From positions 620,001 through 684,000 of the forward strand of contig NZ_VTWS01000001.1 of NCBI RefSeq assembly GCF_008727875.1: a DNA stretch of 64,000 bases. Direction: 5' to 3'. Position numbers and translations under genes: made by a program. The DNA comes from Larkinella humicola. GTDB taxonomy: Bacteria; Bacteroidota; Bacteroidia; Cytophagales; Spirosomataceae. The notes under the pieces are model-generated. The model worked only from the letters and a program-made list of their open reading frames with translations, was not told the origin of the DNA and did not search any database. Shown in pieces: positions 63,078 through 64,000 of this stretch; position 1 is the stretch's first letter; every line of letters begins with the position of its first letter.

Positions 63078-64000
63078 CTACTGGTATGCCGAAACAATCG
63101 CTTTTCGGTCGATCTTCCCGGTGGGTGTTTCGGAAAAAACCGGCACCTGCACGGTTTTCCGGGGAACGGCATATGGTCCCATGGAAAGCTGTACGGCTTC
63201 TTTAATAACCGCATGACGGCTTTCCGGCCATTCTTTTCCTTCCAGAAACAATACCACCTGCTGCCCCAATCGCTCGTCCGGCACACCCGCGACAAAAAAC
63301 CGGGCAGCCATGCCTTCCTTCGCCAGTAGTTCGGCAATCACCTCCTCCACCCTTTCCGGCTGAATTTTCACCCCCCCGCTGTTGATGATCGAGTCGGCAC
63401 GGCCTAAAAGGCGAAAATGAAAAGAATCAATCAGGTCGACCACATCATTGGTTTGAATCGTTGCAAAGTCAGAAGCTGCGGCTTTGATAAAAAGGCAATT
63501 GCGCGCATCGACCCCGATTTCAACGCCTTTCAGTGCCTGAAATACATCCGTTCGATTCGGACCATTGATGCGCCGGACCGCAACGTGGGAGACGGTTTCG
63601 GTCATCCCATAGGTACTAAAAACCGGAGCCGAGACAGTTTGCAACCGGTCTTCCAACGTTCGATCCACGGCGGCTCCCCCCACCAGAATTGCCTTCATGC
63701 GGTTCAGAATAGGCAACGAATGCCCCGGATGGTCGAGCATCGCGTGCATCTGTAAAGGAACAAAAGCCGCAAAATTAACCGGTTCGGTTTCCGGATTGAG
63801 GGCTAGCAACGGATTGGACGACGGTTCAACGACGTTTATCACCAACCCGAGTTCAAGCCCCCGGACCAGCATCATGACCCCGGCGATGTAATCCACATTC
63901 AGGCAAGCCAGCGCGTGATCGCCCGGCACCAGACCGAAGGTATGGCCCGTCAGGAGCGCACTGGCTTTCATTTGGCGTCGACTCAGGGTGATCGGTTTCG
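63078..64000 (-). CDS. menE: o-Succinylbenzoate-CoA ligase-like AMP-forming synthetase (partial, N-terminus beyond right edge)
   Basis: The C-terminal 307 residues of an AMP-dependent acyl-CoA ligase, open through the right edge with ITLSRRQMKASALLTG before the first internal Met. Adenylation motifs include YGMTETVSHVAVR and the hinge NSGGVKIQPERVEEVI. The catalytic Lys of the A10 motif is in TGKIDRKAIVSAY. Length and sequence fit the short MenE type of Bacteroidota, which activates o-succinylbenzoate in menaquinone synthesis. Other men genes would be expected to the right but are not visible. Confidence 0.85.
   Translation of the reverse strand, partial: KPITLSRRQMKASALLTGHTFGLVPGDHALACLNVDYIAGVMMLVRGLELGLVINVVEPSSNPLLALNPETEPVNFAAFVPLQMHAMLDHPGHSLPILNRMKAILVGGAAVDRTLEDRLQTVSAPVFSTYGMTETVSHVAVRRINGPNRTDVFQALKGVEIGVDARNCLFIKAAASDFATIQTNDVVDLIDSFHFRLLGRADSIINSGGVKIQPERVEEVIAELLAKEGMAARFFVAGVPDERLGQQVVLFLEGKEWPESRHAVIKEAVQLSMGPYAVPRKTVQVPVFSETPTGKIDRKAIVSAYQ

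Overview
The window looks like chromosome from a Bacteroidota bacterium of the order Cytophagales, most likely a Spirosoma/Larkinella-type soil or water organism. Four things point there: promoters with a TAnnTTTG -7 box and no obvious Shine-Dalgarno sequences, a TonB-dependent receptor, LytS/LytTR signalling, and housekeeping proteins of Bacteroidota type (DnaE, TopA, L25, aconitase). The assignment is from gene content only; no rRNA or tRNA gene was seen.

Layout. 1-3033: an RND efflux permease cut by the left edge, behind its own FadR/GntR-type regulator. 3337-7744: a PIF1-type helicase converging on a secreted penicillin-acylase-type hydrolase. 7911-14858: trxA and dnaE with an MNT-HepT toxin-antitoxin pair between them, then an AbiEii-type nucleotidyltransferase pair, a frameshifted miniature protein-kinase-like gene and a lipoprotein. 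14951-22508: a three-gene set made of a PIG-L deacetylase, a fused 5-oxoprolinase/hydantoinase and an Nramp-fold transporter without metal-site residues. 22733-30944: a membrane pyrophosphatase with a C-terminal OmpA domain, then rplY, prs, PAP2, trpS and small conserved genes. 31034-41656: a TonB receptor, three tandem LytS-type histidine kinases with one LytTR regulator, a small stress/metabolism group (SRPBCC, Crp, FAD monooxygenase) and a fourth LytS kinase. 41893-53208: aconitase, glycan-type membrane genes, topA, a sirtuin, YitT and folD. 53273-64000: a zincin/propeller/beta-barrel fusion, a stand-alone receiver, a glycosyltransferase-like protein, an aldehyde dehydrogenase, an XRE regulator with a degenerate S24 domain, a large membrane protein and a menE-like ligase cut by the right edge.

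The most unusual signal is not a gene. At least eight intergenic gaps are nearly filled by long, perfect or near-perfect inverted repeats with arms of 19-50 bp, built from short repeated words of about 7-8 nt. In all eight the 5' arm is G-rich and C-poor. This property does not depend on which strand is read. They sit in convergent, co-directional and, once, divergent gaps, so they are not only terminators. Other points worth a second look are the pyrophosphatase-OmpA fusion, the kinase-like gene with a 1-nt frameshift, the protease-propeller-barrel fusion, the Nramp homologue beside oxoprolinase, and the LytS kinase array.
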